From JBKPFU01 sp046728975 (GTDB taxonomy: Bacteria > Actinomycetota > Thermoleophilia > Gaiellales > Gaiellaceae), in NCBI GenBank assembly GCA_046728975.1, contig JBKPFU010000048.1, positions 1-7,048 of the forward strand: 7,048 nucleotides of DNA. The letters are read 5' to 3'. Positions 1-6,322 of the stretch are shown here, one piece after another. The position numbers were made by a program, and so were the translations under genes. Within the stretch, counting starts at the first letter, position 1. Each line of letters starts with the position of its first letter. The notes under the pieces were generated by a model, which worked only from the letters and a program-made list of their open reading frames with translations, searched no databases and was not told the DNA's origin.

Positions 1-651
1 GCGACACCGGATATCGGAGCTGCCGTCCTGCCGCGATTGCCGGCTCGCCCGCGGCGTATCCGCCGGCCGCTGCTCGTCGCTGTCGCAGCAGCCGCGGCGG
101 CGATTGGTGCCGTCCTCGTCTTCTCCTCAGGCGGTCGCAGCGCGGTGCTCGACTCGCTCGACGGCATTCGGCGTGCACATCGCGCGGGTCGAGAAGCTCC
201 CGCGCAGTCGGCTGCTTCCTTCGCTCGACGTCGGCCAGCGTGTCTCGCTCGCGGCGGCGCGACGCGAGGCGGGCTTCACGGTCCGGCTGCCGGCGAAAGT
301 CGGCCGACCGAGCCGCGTCTTCTACGATCGAACCGCCGGCGGGAGCGTGGTGACACTTCAGTACGACGATCGGCTCGTCCTGACGGAGTGGCGGGCGACC
401 ACGGTGCTCTTCTACAAGATGATCGAGCGCGCGACCCGAGTCCGTAGGTGGAGGTCGCCGGCAAGGCCGCCTACTGGGTGGAAGGCCGCGACCACGCCGT
501 CTTCTACCTGGGTACGGATTACGACGAGCGGTAGCGGGAGGCGCGGCTCCCGGGCCGCGTGCTCGTCTGGCAGGCGGGTGGGGTCGGTTATCGGCTCGAG
601 GCGGACGTCGACGCAGAGCGCGCGGTCGAGATCGCGGAATCGCTCGAATAG
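1..651 (+). pseudogene. Broken gene: membrane-anchored protein of the ECF-sigma-factor-neighbour type (5' partial)
   Basis: The reading frame is open from the first base, so the gene begins outside the window. Frame 1 gives TPDIGAAVLPRL, a basic stretch, and one transmembrane helix (LLVAVAAAAAAIGAVLVF), then leaves the coding frame near 160-170. Frame 2 continues the protein (GVHIARVEKLP, then VSLAAARREAGFTVRLPAKVG, then VVTLQYDDRLVLTEWR) to about 440. Frame 1 resumes at 448 (VEVAGKAAYWVEGRDHAVFY), hits an in-frame TAG at 532-534, and reads on (GRVLVWQAGGVGYRLEAD, then AVEIAESLE) to a natural stop at 649-651. From memory this matches a family common in Thermoleophilia, often encoded beside ECF sigma factors: a short cytoplasmic segment, one TM helix and an outer beta-rich domain. 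Function is unknown. The three lesions could be real decay or assembly errors near a contig edge. Confidence 0.72.
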
Positions 652-684
652 TGACCATGCGCGACGCGGCGGTGTAACACCGGC

Positions 685-1769
685 GTGCGCAAGCTTGTCT
701 CAGGTGTCGTCGTGATTGCCACTGTTACCGCCTGGTCGGTGAGCGCGAAGGATCGCCCGGTGAGGCTGGTCGGGTCGCCACCGACGTTAGTTGCCGGCCG
801 CGTCTGGCACGCGCAGCTTCGCGTCGCGGGCTTCCGGACGCCGCTCCTCTTCGCCGGCCGGGCGGGCCAGACGCTGACCTTCCGCGCGCAGGGAGTCGCG
901 CCGCACCGCTTTCGGGCCGCGGTCCGCATCCGCGTTCCGGGGAGGTGGCGGCTGTTTACGCAGCTGGGCCGCCAGCGCTTCTTCCTCGGAGCCCTCCGCG
1001 TCGTCGGGCGTCTCGCCGAGTGTCGGCTTTTCGAGCCGGCGCAGGTGCTGGCGACGCCGTCCGGCGTGTTGCTCGTCGCGGAGCGGGGGACGCGAAACCA
1101 AGTGATCGACGTGAACCCCGCGACCGGCCGTGTGACGCCGTTCGCGCGCGAACTTCCGCAGCCCTACGGGCTCGCCTTCGCCCCCAATCGCCTCGTCCTC
1201 GTCTCCAAAGTCGATGGGGGATTTCGGGTCCCTCCGCACGGCGGGACGCTGGTTCGCATCGCAGATGGCGAGTTCGGGCCGATCCTGCAGGAGGCGCCGG
1301 GGACCATCCTGTACGGCAGCCGGACAGAAATTGGGGGAACTGGACGTCTCGTCGCGAACGCGGCGCCCGTTGACGACGTGGGTCTCTCTGCCGCACACGA
1401 TGCTGCGGCGCCGTCGATGGGAGGCTAGTCGTCACCGATTCCGGCGACAACCGAGTCGCTACCGTCGATTCCGACACCGGGGCTTCCACTGTCATCGCAG
1501 GTGGCCTCTCGGGGCCGCTTGGAATGGCGGTCGAACCCTCGGGCGATCTGCTGGTCGCGGAGTTCTTCACCGGCTCCCTGCTGCGAATCACACCGACGGG
1601 AAGGCGGACAAGGATCGGCGACCGCCTCGTGAGGCCGTGTGCGTTGACACGAATGCGGGATGGGACGATCTACGTCGTCGAAATCCGGGCAGCTTGGCTC
1701 GGCGACCGGCCGGCTGAGGCGTGTTTCGCCGAAGGGCGCTGTGACGACCGTGGGCTTCGAAGCACCTAA
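685..1769 (+). pseudogene. Broken gene: secreted NHL/SMP-30-like beta-propeller protein
   Basis: The likely start is GTG at 685, giving a signal peptide (MRKLVSGVVVIATVTAWSVSA). An Ig-like N-terminal region follows to about residue 110 (IRVPGRWRLFTQLG, FFLGALRVVG). NHL-type propeller repeats come next: LLVAERGTRNQVIDVNPATG, then PQPYGLAFAPN. Frame 1 stops at 1426-1428, but the protein clearly continues in frame 3 from about 1410 (AVDGRLVVTDSGDNRVATVD, then GPLGMAVEPSGDLLVAEF, then DGTIYVVEIRAA). A second change near 1693-1700 moves the last blade to frame 1 (GSATGRLRRVSPKGAVTTVG). The natural end is near 1770; frame 3 stops at 1767-1769. Such propellers are usually secreted binding or scaffold proteins; ligand and role are unknown. 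It lies 33 bases after the preceding broken gene, so the two were probably one transcription unit. Confidence 0.7.
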
Positions 1770-1776
1770 CTGCCGA

Positions 1777-1791
1777 GGGCGTTCGACGCCC
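1777..1791. terminator. Hairpin between convergent genes
   Basis: GGGCGT (1777-1782) and ACGCCC (1786-1791) form a perfect 6-bp stem around a 3-base loop. It lies between the end of the plus-strand propeller pseudogene and the stop of the minus-strand PRC-barrel gene, where a shared terminator is expected. No T-run follows on either strand, so the call rests on stem and position only. Confidence 0.42.
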
Positions 1792-1808
1792 CACCGGCTT
1801 CCCCCGAG

Positions 1809-2210
1809 CTATGACTCCGAATCCGACTCGCCGGTCTCCGCCTCGTCCGCCTCGGCCGCCGACGGCGCATAGTAGGCAGCGACCTGCTGCCGATACCCCG
1901 GCTCGCGGAACCGCTCCTCGTCGAACTCGGGAGCGGCCTTCAGCTCGTCCTTGGCACGCCCCACGTAAACCTTCTGCTCGTCGCGGTCGACGCGCTCGAC
2001 AAGGGCTGCAGGGAGCAAGACCTTTTTACCGAACAGCCACGGGCCCGTCGTCACGACGAGATAGCTTCCGCCCGGGTCGAGAGTCGCCTCATCCACCTTG
2101 CCGACGTCGCCGTCTCGGGCCTCGACCGTATAGCCCGTGACGTCGACTCTGCCGATCCCTTCGCGGTAGGTCCAGGCGTCGTCCCGCGTCGAGGATTCCC
2201 GCGCTCCCAT
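1809..2210 (-). CDS. PRC-barrel domain protein
   Basis: This 133-residue protein has a PRC-barrel domain at about residues 25-95. The core reads GYTVEARDGDVGKVDEATLD, then YLVVTTGPWLFGKKVLLPA, then VERVDRDEQKVYVGRAKDEL. The C-terminal tail (FDEERFREPGYRQQVAAYY, then an Asp/Glu/Ser-rich end) is typical of small stand-alone actinobacterial PRC proteins. There is no signal peptide or TM segment, so it is probably cytoplasmic. PRC barrels are small beta folds found in ribosome-maturation (RimM) and photosynthetic reaction-centre proteins; stand-alone forms have no settled function, though stress roles are often proposed. The ATG at 2210 sits 2 bases after the stop of the upstream gene and is preceded by GAGGT at a 6-base gap, suggesting translational coupling. 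It is the last gene of a three-gene operon. Confidence 0.9.
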   Translation of the reverse strand: MGARESSTRDDAWTYREGIGRVDVTGYTVEARDGDVGKVDEATLDPGGSYLVVTTGPWLFGKKVLLPAALVERVDRDEQKVYVGRAKDELKAAPEFDEERFREPGYRQQVAAYYAPSAAEADEAETGESDSES

Positions 2211-2212
2211 CG

Positions 2213-2629
2213 TCAGACCTCGAGGAGGCGTCCGAAGAAGGAGCGGTAGCGCTGAAGGACGACGCGCAGGTCCTCGGTCGAGACGTCATCGCCGCGATCC
2301 CAGCGGCCCTCGAGCTGAGACTGCTCGTCCTTGAAACCCGCCACCAGCCGGTCCATGAGATCGGAGACGAGGTCGTTTGCCTGCTCGACGGCGCGCCGGG
2401 GGTCGTCGACAAAGGTGGCTTGAATCTCGGTCCAGCGCTGCGAAAGCGCGTCGCGGTCGGTCGACTCGAAGAGCGCTGGCTCTTCGCCACCGCCGCCGAC
2501 GTCGCCCTCTGCGCTCTCGGCCTGTGTCGATTCCCGTGGCGCCGTTGCAACGTCCGCTCTTTGCTCGACGTTTTGCTCGTCATCGCCCCGAGCCCGCTCA
2601 CGAACGGTTTCAGGTTGGTCGTCGGTCAT
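2213..2629 (-). CDS. Soluble protein of unknown function, paralogous to the upstream TM protein
   Basis: This 138-residue protein has a disordered acidic, Gly/Gln-rich N-terminus (residues 1-55) and a helical C-terminal domain (about 60-138). The domain carries RWTEIQATFVDDPRRAVEQA (65-84), LVSDLMDRL (87-95), then a spacer and DVSTEDLRVVLQRYRSFF (115-132) ending in LLEV. Close relatives are common in Streptomyces and other actinobacteria as hypothetical proteins, often beside PRC-barrel genes. I know of no assigned function. The start at 2629 is chosen because GAGGAGGT lies 5 bases upstream and the acidic N-terminus begins there; the frame is open to 2848, but that extension only shadows the upstream gene. 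The first 20 bases overlap the end of the upstream gene, and the PRC-barrel gene starts 2 bases after its stop. Confidence 0.85.
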   Translation of the reverse strand: MTDDQPETVRERARGDDEQNVEQRADVATAPRESTQAESAEGDVGGGGEEPALFESTDRDALSQRWTEIQATFVDDPRRAVEQANDLVSDLMDRLVAGFKDEQSQLEGRWDRGDDVSTEDLRVVLQRYRSFFGRLLEV

Positions 2630-3179
2630 CCGACACCTCCTCACTCTGTTGGTCAGTCTCCAAGAGCTCCACGAACAGGGCTCGGTAATGAACCACGGCC
2701 TGCCGCAGGTCCTCAGTTGACGCTTCGCCGTCACGATCAGCGGCGTAGATCCCGTGCGCCGCCCGGTAGCTCTCGACGACTTCCGGATGGTCGACGGACA
2801 CGTCGGCTGCGCGCTGCTCAAAGTCGTCCATCGGATAGCCGCGCTCACGCATGACCTCGGTCACGAGGCGATCCGCATCGCCCACCGCTTGCGACGGCTG
2901 ATCGACGAAGCGGCCCTGAAGCGTCTGCCATGACGCGCGATAGCGTTCGCGCGCATCGGGATCGAGGGGGACGATCTGCAGTCGCTCCCGTTTCTCTTCG
3001 CGCTCAGCAAGCTCGGCTTCTGCCTCCCTTCGCCCGCTGCGCGAGACGGCACGCTCATACTCCGGCCCGAAACGCTCTTCCAGCCCGCGGCGCCGCCGCG
3101 CGGCGCCGCCAATCCAGATCGCCGCGATGAGAACGACTACGACGGCGACGACAATGACGATCCACGCCCAGGTTGGCAT
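2610..3179 (-). CDS. TM-anchored protein of unknown function, first gene of the PRC-barrel operon
   Basis: This 189-residue protein has one N-terminal transmembrane helix (about residues 4-26, WAWIVIVVAVVVVLIAAIWI) followed by the conserved juxtamembrane motif RRRRGLEERFGPEYERAV (28-45). A charged helix follows (REAEAELAEREEKRERL, 51-67), probably a coiled coil. The C-terminal domain has SWQTLQGRFVDQPSQAVGDA (83-102), VTEVMRERGYPMDDFEQRAA (106-125), VDHPEVVESYRAAHGI (129-144) and ASTEDLRQAVVHYRALFVELL (153-173). This architecture is widespread in actinobacteria and usually annotated as hypothetical or putative secreted; with a short N-terminus and basic residues after the helix, I predict the domain faces the cytoplasm. 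Start 3179 is supported by GGAGGAGGT 5 bases upstream; the open frame upstream to 3473 lacks such support. Its end overlaps the next gene by 20 bases. Confidence 0.87.
   Translation of the reverse strand: MPTWAWIVIVVAVVVVLIAAIWIGGAARRRRGLEERFGPEYERAVSRSGRREAEAELAEREEKRERLQIVPLDPDARERYRASWQTLQGRFVDQPSQAVGDADRLVTEVMRERGYPMDDFEQRAADVSVDHPEVVESYRAAHGIYAADRDGEASTEDLRQAVVHYRALFVELLETDQQSEEVSDDRRPT
2635..2642 (-). promoter_or_regulatory. Ribosome binding site that fixes the start at 2629
   Basis: GAGGAGGT on the minus strand ends 5 bases before the ATG at 2629-2627. It lies inside the coding end of the upstream gene and is the strongest argument against the longer frame that opens at 2848. Confidence 0.8.
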
Positions 3180-3184
3180 TCGGT

Positions 3185-3193
3185 ACCTCCTCC
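3185..3193 (-). promoter_or_regulatory. Ribosome binding site that fixes the start at 3179
   Basis: GGAGGAGGT on the minus strand, with a 5-base gap to the ATG at 3179-3177, is near-ideal. Motif and spacing are nearly identical to the site of the next gene in the operon (positions 2635-2642), which argues that both starts are correct. Confidence 0.82.
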
Positions 3194-3280
3194 AGCGAGC
3201 GCGCTGATCATCCCCGGCGATCGCCCTCGCGAAACGCAAAGCCCGCTTGCATCCCGCTCCTCGGAGACTGATCCCTGAAA

Positions 3281-3313
3281 CGGGGGAAATGGCTCTCATC
3301 CCCCCGAAAGGGG
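3281..3313 (+). other. Two mutually exclusive GC hairpins in the peptidase leader region
   Basis: CGGGGG (3281-3286) pairs perfectly with CCCCCG (3301-3306) across a 14-base loop. The same C-run (CCCC, 3302-3305) can instead pair with GGGG (3310-3313) across a GAAA tetraloop of the GNRA class. Only one can form at a time, as in attenuators. They lie about 70-100 bases before the peptidase ATG. Whether this stretch is transcribed is not known, and simple GC-rich coincidence is possible. Confidence 0.3.
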
Positions 3314-3380
3314 ACGCGCCTCGGCGCCGCGGCGGGCATATCTCGTGCGGCGGCAACCATTGCGGATCAAGCGAGGTGAC

Positions 3381-4931
3381 ATGCGGCGGGTTTTGCTTAC
3401 GGCGGCGCTGATTTTGGCGTCCATGGCCGGTTCGGCGGGAGCGGCATCGGACAGCGCAGGAGGGAACGGGCACGCGAAGGTATCGGCGGGATTGCAGGCG
3501 CGCCTTGCCTCGTCGGCGCCTGATGCACGGCTGCGCGTCATCGTCGAGGGCGCCGGCGCCCGCTCGGCGGCGGCGGCCGTTGGCCGTCCCGGCAAGAAGC
3601 TCGAGCTCGTCGGAAGTGTCGCGGCGACCGTTCGCGCGGCGGACGTGGCACGGCTTGCGAACGATCCGCGCGTGGAATTCGTCGCGCTTGACGCGCCGGT
3701 CTCATTCGCCGCCGCGGGCAGTGTCTCCGCCGCCAACCTGGCGACGCTCTACCCTGGCCGGGCCTCGGTCTCAAACCCGTGGAATGCCGGTGCGACCGGC
3801 CTCGGTGTCGGGATCGCGGTGATCGACAGCGGCGTGACGCCGTCGCCGGACTTCGGCACGCGGCTCGTCCAGGTCCGCCTCGACGGCCAGTCGGGCTCGC
3901 TGGACGACGCCGTCGGGCACGGGACGATCGTGGCCGGCGTCGCTGCCGGCTACAGCTCCGACGGGCGCTTCATCGGGATCGCGCCTGGTGCGACCGTCTA
4001 CGCGCTGAACATCAACCGCCCGACGGGCGTGTATACGAGCGACGTCATCACCGCGCTCAAGTGGGTCTTCGACAATGCCCACACATACAACATCCGCGTC
4101 GTCAACCTCTCGCTGTCCGAGACGGTGAAGAGCTCCTACAAGGACAGCCCGCTCGACCTCGCCGTCGAGCGCCTGTGGGCAAGTGGCGTGTTCGTCGTCG
4201 TCGCGGCCGGCAACCGTGGCGCGGGCAGCATCGACTACGCGCCGGCGAATGACCCCCTCGCCTTTACCGCCGGCGCCTTCGACACGATGGGGACGAGCGG
4301 CCCTGGAGACGACACGATCTTGCCGTGGAGCTCGAGCGGCAAGACAGTCGACGCGTTCTACAAGCCGGATCTCGTTGCTCCTGGACGGCACATCGCCGGA
4401 CCGCTTCCAGCGGCGACCGCATACGACCAGCAGGTGCCGGCGAGCAACCGGGTCGCGAGCGGCTACGCAGAGATCAACGGGACCTCGTTTGCGGCTCCCC
4501 AGTTCGCGGGTGCCGCCGCGATCATCTTTCAATGGCACCCCGACTACAGCCCCGACAACGTCAAGTGGGCGATGATCGCGAAGCAGGGCGCCAAGCCGCG
4601 CGACTCGAAGGTGGGCGCGCTCAGCCTTAGCTCCTCCTACAACTTGTCCGGGACGCCCGGGCGCGCGAATACGAAGGTGCCGGCGCTCGTGTGTGGGCCC
4701 GGGATGACGTGTCTGTCGGACGGCACCGTTGCGTCGGTCTGGGATTCCTCGAGCTGGAATGCGTTCAGTTGGAACGCCTCCAGCTGGAACGCGTCAAGCT
4801 GGAACGCCTCCAGCTGGAACTCGACCGCAGATTGGGATGCGTCGAGCTGGAACGCGTCTAGTTGGAACGCCTCCAGCTGGAACGGGACGTCGTGGAGCAG
4901 CGACTCCAGCAGCTTCGACCTCTGGGGCTAG
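3381..4931 (+). CDS. Secreted S8 (subtilisin-like) serine peptidase with Trp/Asn/Ser repeat tail
   Basis: This 516-residue exported endopeptidase has a signal peptide (MRRVLLTAALILASMAGSAGA, cleavage near residue 21) and an I9-like propeptide at about 50-107 (LRVIVEGAG, then ADVARLANDPRVEFVALDAP). The S8 domain covers about 139-400. Catalytic residues are all present: Asp149 in AVIDSG, His180 in GHGT, oxyanion Asn278 in VVAAGN and Ser369 in NGTSFAAP. GTSF replaces the more usual GTSM, a tolerated variant. Cys438 and Cys444 may form a disulfide before a tail (about 453-516) of SSWNA repeats ending in SFDLWG; no sortase motif or terminal TM is present. The ATG at 3381 is preferred over GTG 3345 because GAGGT lies just upstream and the signal peptide begins there. 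The HD-GYP gene starts 17 bases after its stop, so they are probably cotranscribed. The substrate is unknown. Confidence 0.93.
   Translation: MRRVLLTAALILASMAGSAGAASDSAGGNGHAKVSAGLQARLASSAPDARLRVIVEGAGARSAAAAVGRPGKKLELVGSVAATVRAADVARLANDPRVEFVALDAPVSFAAAGSVSAANLATLYPGRASVSNPWNAGATGLGVGIAVIDSGVTPSPDFGTRLVQVRLDGQSGSLDDAVGHGTIVAGVAAGYSSDGRFIGIAPGATVYALNINRPTGVYTSDVITALKWVFDNAHTYNIRVVNLSLSETVKSSYKDSPLDLAVERLWASGVFVVVAAGNRGAGSIDYAPANDPLAFTAGAFDTMGTSGPGDDTILPWSSSGKTVDAFYKPDLVAPGRHIAGPLPAATAYDQQVPASNRVASGYAEINGTSFAAPQFAGAAAIIFQWHPDYSPDNVKWAMIAKQGAKPRDSKVGALSLSSSYNLSGTPGRANTKVPALVCGPGMTCLSDGTVASVWDSSSWNAFSWNASSWNASSWNASSWNSTADWDASSWNASSWNASSWNGTSWSSDSSSFDLWG
4749..4886 (+). repeat. In-frame 15-base tandem repeat encoding SSWNA units
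   Basis: About nine copies of a 15-base unit encode Ser-Ser-Trp-Asn-Ala variants. Tryptophan codons sit at exact 15-base spacing at 4755, 4770, 4785, 4800 and 4815. An 18-base interval to 4833 (STADWDA) interrupts the phase, which then resumes at 4848, 4863 and 4878. Trp and Asn never vary in the canonical units, while the third bases of Ser and Ala codons do (TCG/TCC/TCA/TCT, AGC/AGT, GCG/GCC), showing selection on protein sequence. The periodic Trp pattern suggests a stacked or wall-binding surface tail, but no function is established. Confidence 0.93.
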
Positions 4932-4948
4932 CGGGCGGCGCGTCGCCG

Positions 4949-6322
4949 ATGGCGCGCCCCTGGGCGCGCCGGCGCTCGTCGCTCGATGAACGCCTCACCG
5001 CGCTCGTCGTGATGGTCGGCGCCGTCACGTCGGCAGTCCTGGCGGTCGCGGCGCCGCAGCTCGCCCGGACGGTCGGTGAGCGGCCGCAACAGGTTGCCAC
5101 GCTGCTTGCGCTAACGCTCCTCCTGCAACTCTTCTCGGTCCAGGTGTACGGCCGCGGCAGCGTCGGCGTCTCCGCGATCGGGATCCTCGCCAGCGCCTTT
5201 GTCTTCAACACCGGCACCGCGATGGCGATCGCACTGATTGCAGCGCTCGTCCAGTGGGTTCGGCGTCGCGGGCAACTCCACAAGGCCGCCTTCGACGCCG
5301 CCAACTTCGCCCTCTCGGCAGCGGCCGCCTCTTTGCTCTTCCACGCCCTCGAGGCGCCGCGCCTCTTGGCCGCGGTGCTTGCGGGCAGCGCGTTTGCCCT
5401 GATCAACAATGGACTGCTCTGCCTCGCGATGAGCTTGGCAGAGCATCTTCGCTGGCGCGTCATCTGGAACGAACGCTTTCACTGGGCGCGCTTCCACTTC
5501 GCTCTGTTCGGCCCTCTCGCGCTCGCTGCGACGATCGCCTACGAGCAAACGGGCGCGACCGGCTTGGCCGCGTTTGCGCTGCCACCTGCACTGATGATCC
5601 TGTCCGTCCGGCAGTACCTCGAGCGAACGACGGCGGCGGTCGAGGAGATCCGCGAGGTAAACATGCGTCTCCGCCGGGCCCATCGCGACACGATCGCGGC
5701 GCTGTCGCGCAGCATGGACGCCAAGGACGTGTACACCGGCGGACACATCGACCGTGTGGCAGCCGTCGCGGTCGCCCTGGCCAGACAGCTCGGCTTCAAA
5801 GGGGAGGAGCTCGAGGCGATCGAGATCGGCGCGCTACTGCACGACATCGGCAAGATCGGCGTTCCCGAGCAGATTCTGCGCAAGGACGGCACGCTCGACA
5901 GCTCCGAATGGGAAGTAATCAAGACGCACCCGCTGATCTCGGACTACATCCTTTCGGAGCTCGACCTCCACCCGTTCGTCCGCCAATGCGCGCGCTCGAG
6001 CCACGAACGCATCGACGGCGCCGGCTATCCCGACGGGCTCAGCGGCGAAGCGATCCCCGTGCCTGCCCGGATCGTCTTCGTCGCCGATGCGTTCGATGCC
6101 CTCACGAGCTCGCGCCCCTACCGCCCGGCCCGAACGCCGCTGGCGGCACTTGCCGAGATCCGAGCCAACGCAGGATCACAGTTCTGCCCCGACGTCGTCG
6201 CCGCGCTCGATCATGTGTGGAAGAGCGACCCGAGCCTCCTCGCCACGAAGTCCGAGGAAGCATGCGGCGCGCCGCCTGAGGTTGCGCCTCTCGGGGCCGC
6301 GGCGCCGGCGGCGTCATGCTGA
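4949..6322 (+). CDS. Membrane HD-GYP domain protein, predicted cyclic-di-GMP phosphodiesterase
   Basis: This 457-residue protein has an N-terminal region of about six to seven TM helices (residues 17-221), resembling MASE-type membrane sensor domains; I think MASE9-like, with moderate certainty. A short linker helix (YLERTTAAVEEIREVNMRLR, about 223-242) joins a C-terminal HD-GYP domain (about 245-420). HD-GYP enzymes hydrolyse cyclic di-GMP to pGpG or GMP using bound metal ions. Visible motifs are TGGH (His266), HDIGKIGVP (His298, Asp299, Lys302), KTHP (His327), SHERIDGAGYPDG (His352) and VADAFDALTSSRPYR (Asp383). The first His of the usual HHE motif is Ser here, so metal content may differ. 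Start ATG 4949 has only a weak GGCGG upstream; its 17-base distance from the peptidase stop suggests coupling. TTG 4862 would add 29 residues inside the peptidase repeat and is less likely. Confidence 0.9.
   Translation: MARPWARRRSSLDERLTALVVMVGAVTSAVLAVAAPQLARTVGERPQQVATLLALTLLLQLFSVQVYGRGSVGVSAIGILASAFVFNTGTAMAIALIAALVQWVRRRGQLHKAAFDAANFALSAAAASLLFHALEAPRLLAAVLAGSAFALINNGLLCLAMSLAEHLRWRVIWNERFHWARFHFALFGPLALAATIAYEQTGATGLAAFALPPALMILSVRQYLERTTAAVEEIREVNMRLRRAHRDTIAALSRSMDAKDVYTGGHIDRVAAVAVALARQLGFKGEELEAIEIGALLHDIGKIGVPEQILRKDGTLDSSEWEVIKTHPLISDYILSELDLHPFVRQCARSSHERIDGAGYPDGLSGEAIPVPARIVFVADAFDALTSSRPYRPARTPLAALAEIRANAGSQFCPDVVAALDHVWKSDPSLLATKSEEACGAPPEVAPLGAAAPAASC

Larger units (their letters stand above)
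3180..3380. promoter_or_regulatory. Divergent intergenic control region
   Basis: This 201-base region separates the minus-strand PRC-barrel operon from the plus-strand peptidase operon, so it should hold promoters for both. I see no convincing -35/-10 pair in either direction; the only AT-rich element is CATATC near 3337, a possible -10 for the peptidase. It also holds a 10-base palindrome CGCCGCGGCG (3325-3334) and the hairpin pair listed separately. The peptidase ribosome binding site is GAGGT at 3373-3377. Confidence 0.55.

Noticed and set aside
670..682. Small inverted repeat CGGTG-TAA-CACCG before the propeller gene
   Set aside because: The 5-bp stem with a 3-base loop is too small to call as a terminator or operator without comparative support.
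2630..2848. N-terminal extension of the 138-residue protein to 2848
   Set aside because: This part is an out-of-frame reading of the upstream TM-protein gene, and a strong ribosome binding site sits right before 2629.
3345..3380. GTG 3345 as start of the peptidase
   Set aside because: It would put 12 polar residues before the signal peptide. ATG 3381 has GAGGT just upstream and begins a normal signal peptide.
3180..3473. N-terminal extension of the TM protein to 3473
   Set aside because: It is Arg/Pro-rich without domain character, overlaps the peptidase start on the other strand, and a near-ideal ribosome binding site points to 3179.
3771..4538. Long minus-strand open frame (255 codons) opposite the peptidase
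   Set aside because: It lies antisense to the catalytic core of a well-supported S8 peptidase. Its Arg/Asp/Val-rich composition is typical of a high-GC shadow frame.
4749..4886. Possible CRISPR-like or non-coding tandem array
   Set aside because: The period is 15 bases with no spacers, and it lies fully in frame inside the peptidase gene with synonymous third-base variation. It is a coding repeat.
4862..4948. TTG 4862 as start of the HD-GYP gene
   Set aside because: It would overlap the peptidase tail by 70 bases, has no ribosome binding site, and adds a segment derived from repeat composition. ATG 4949 gives a short basic N-terminus before the first TM helix.
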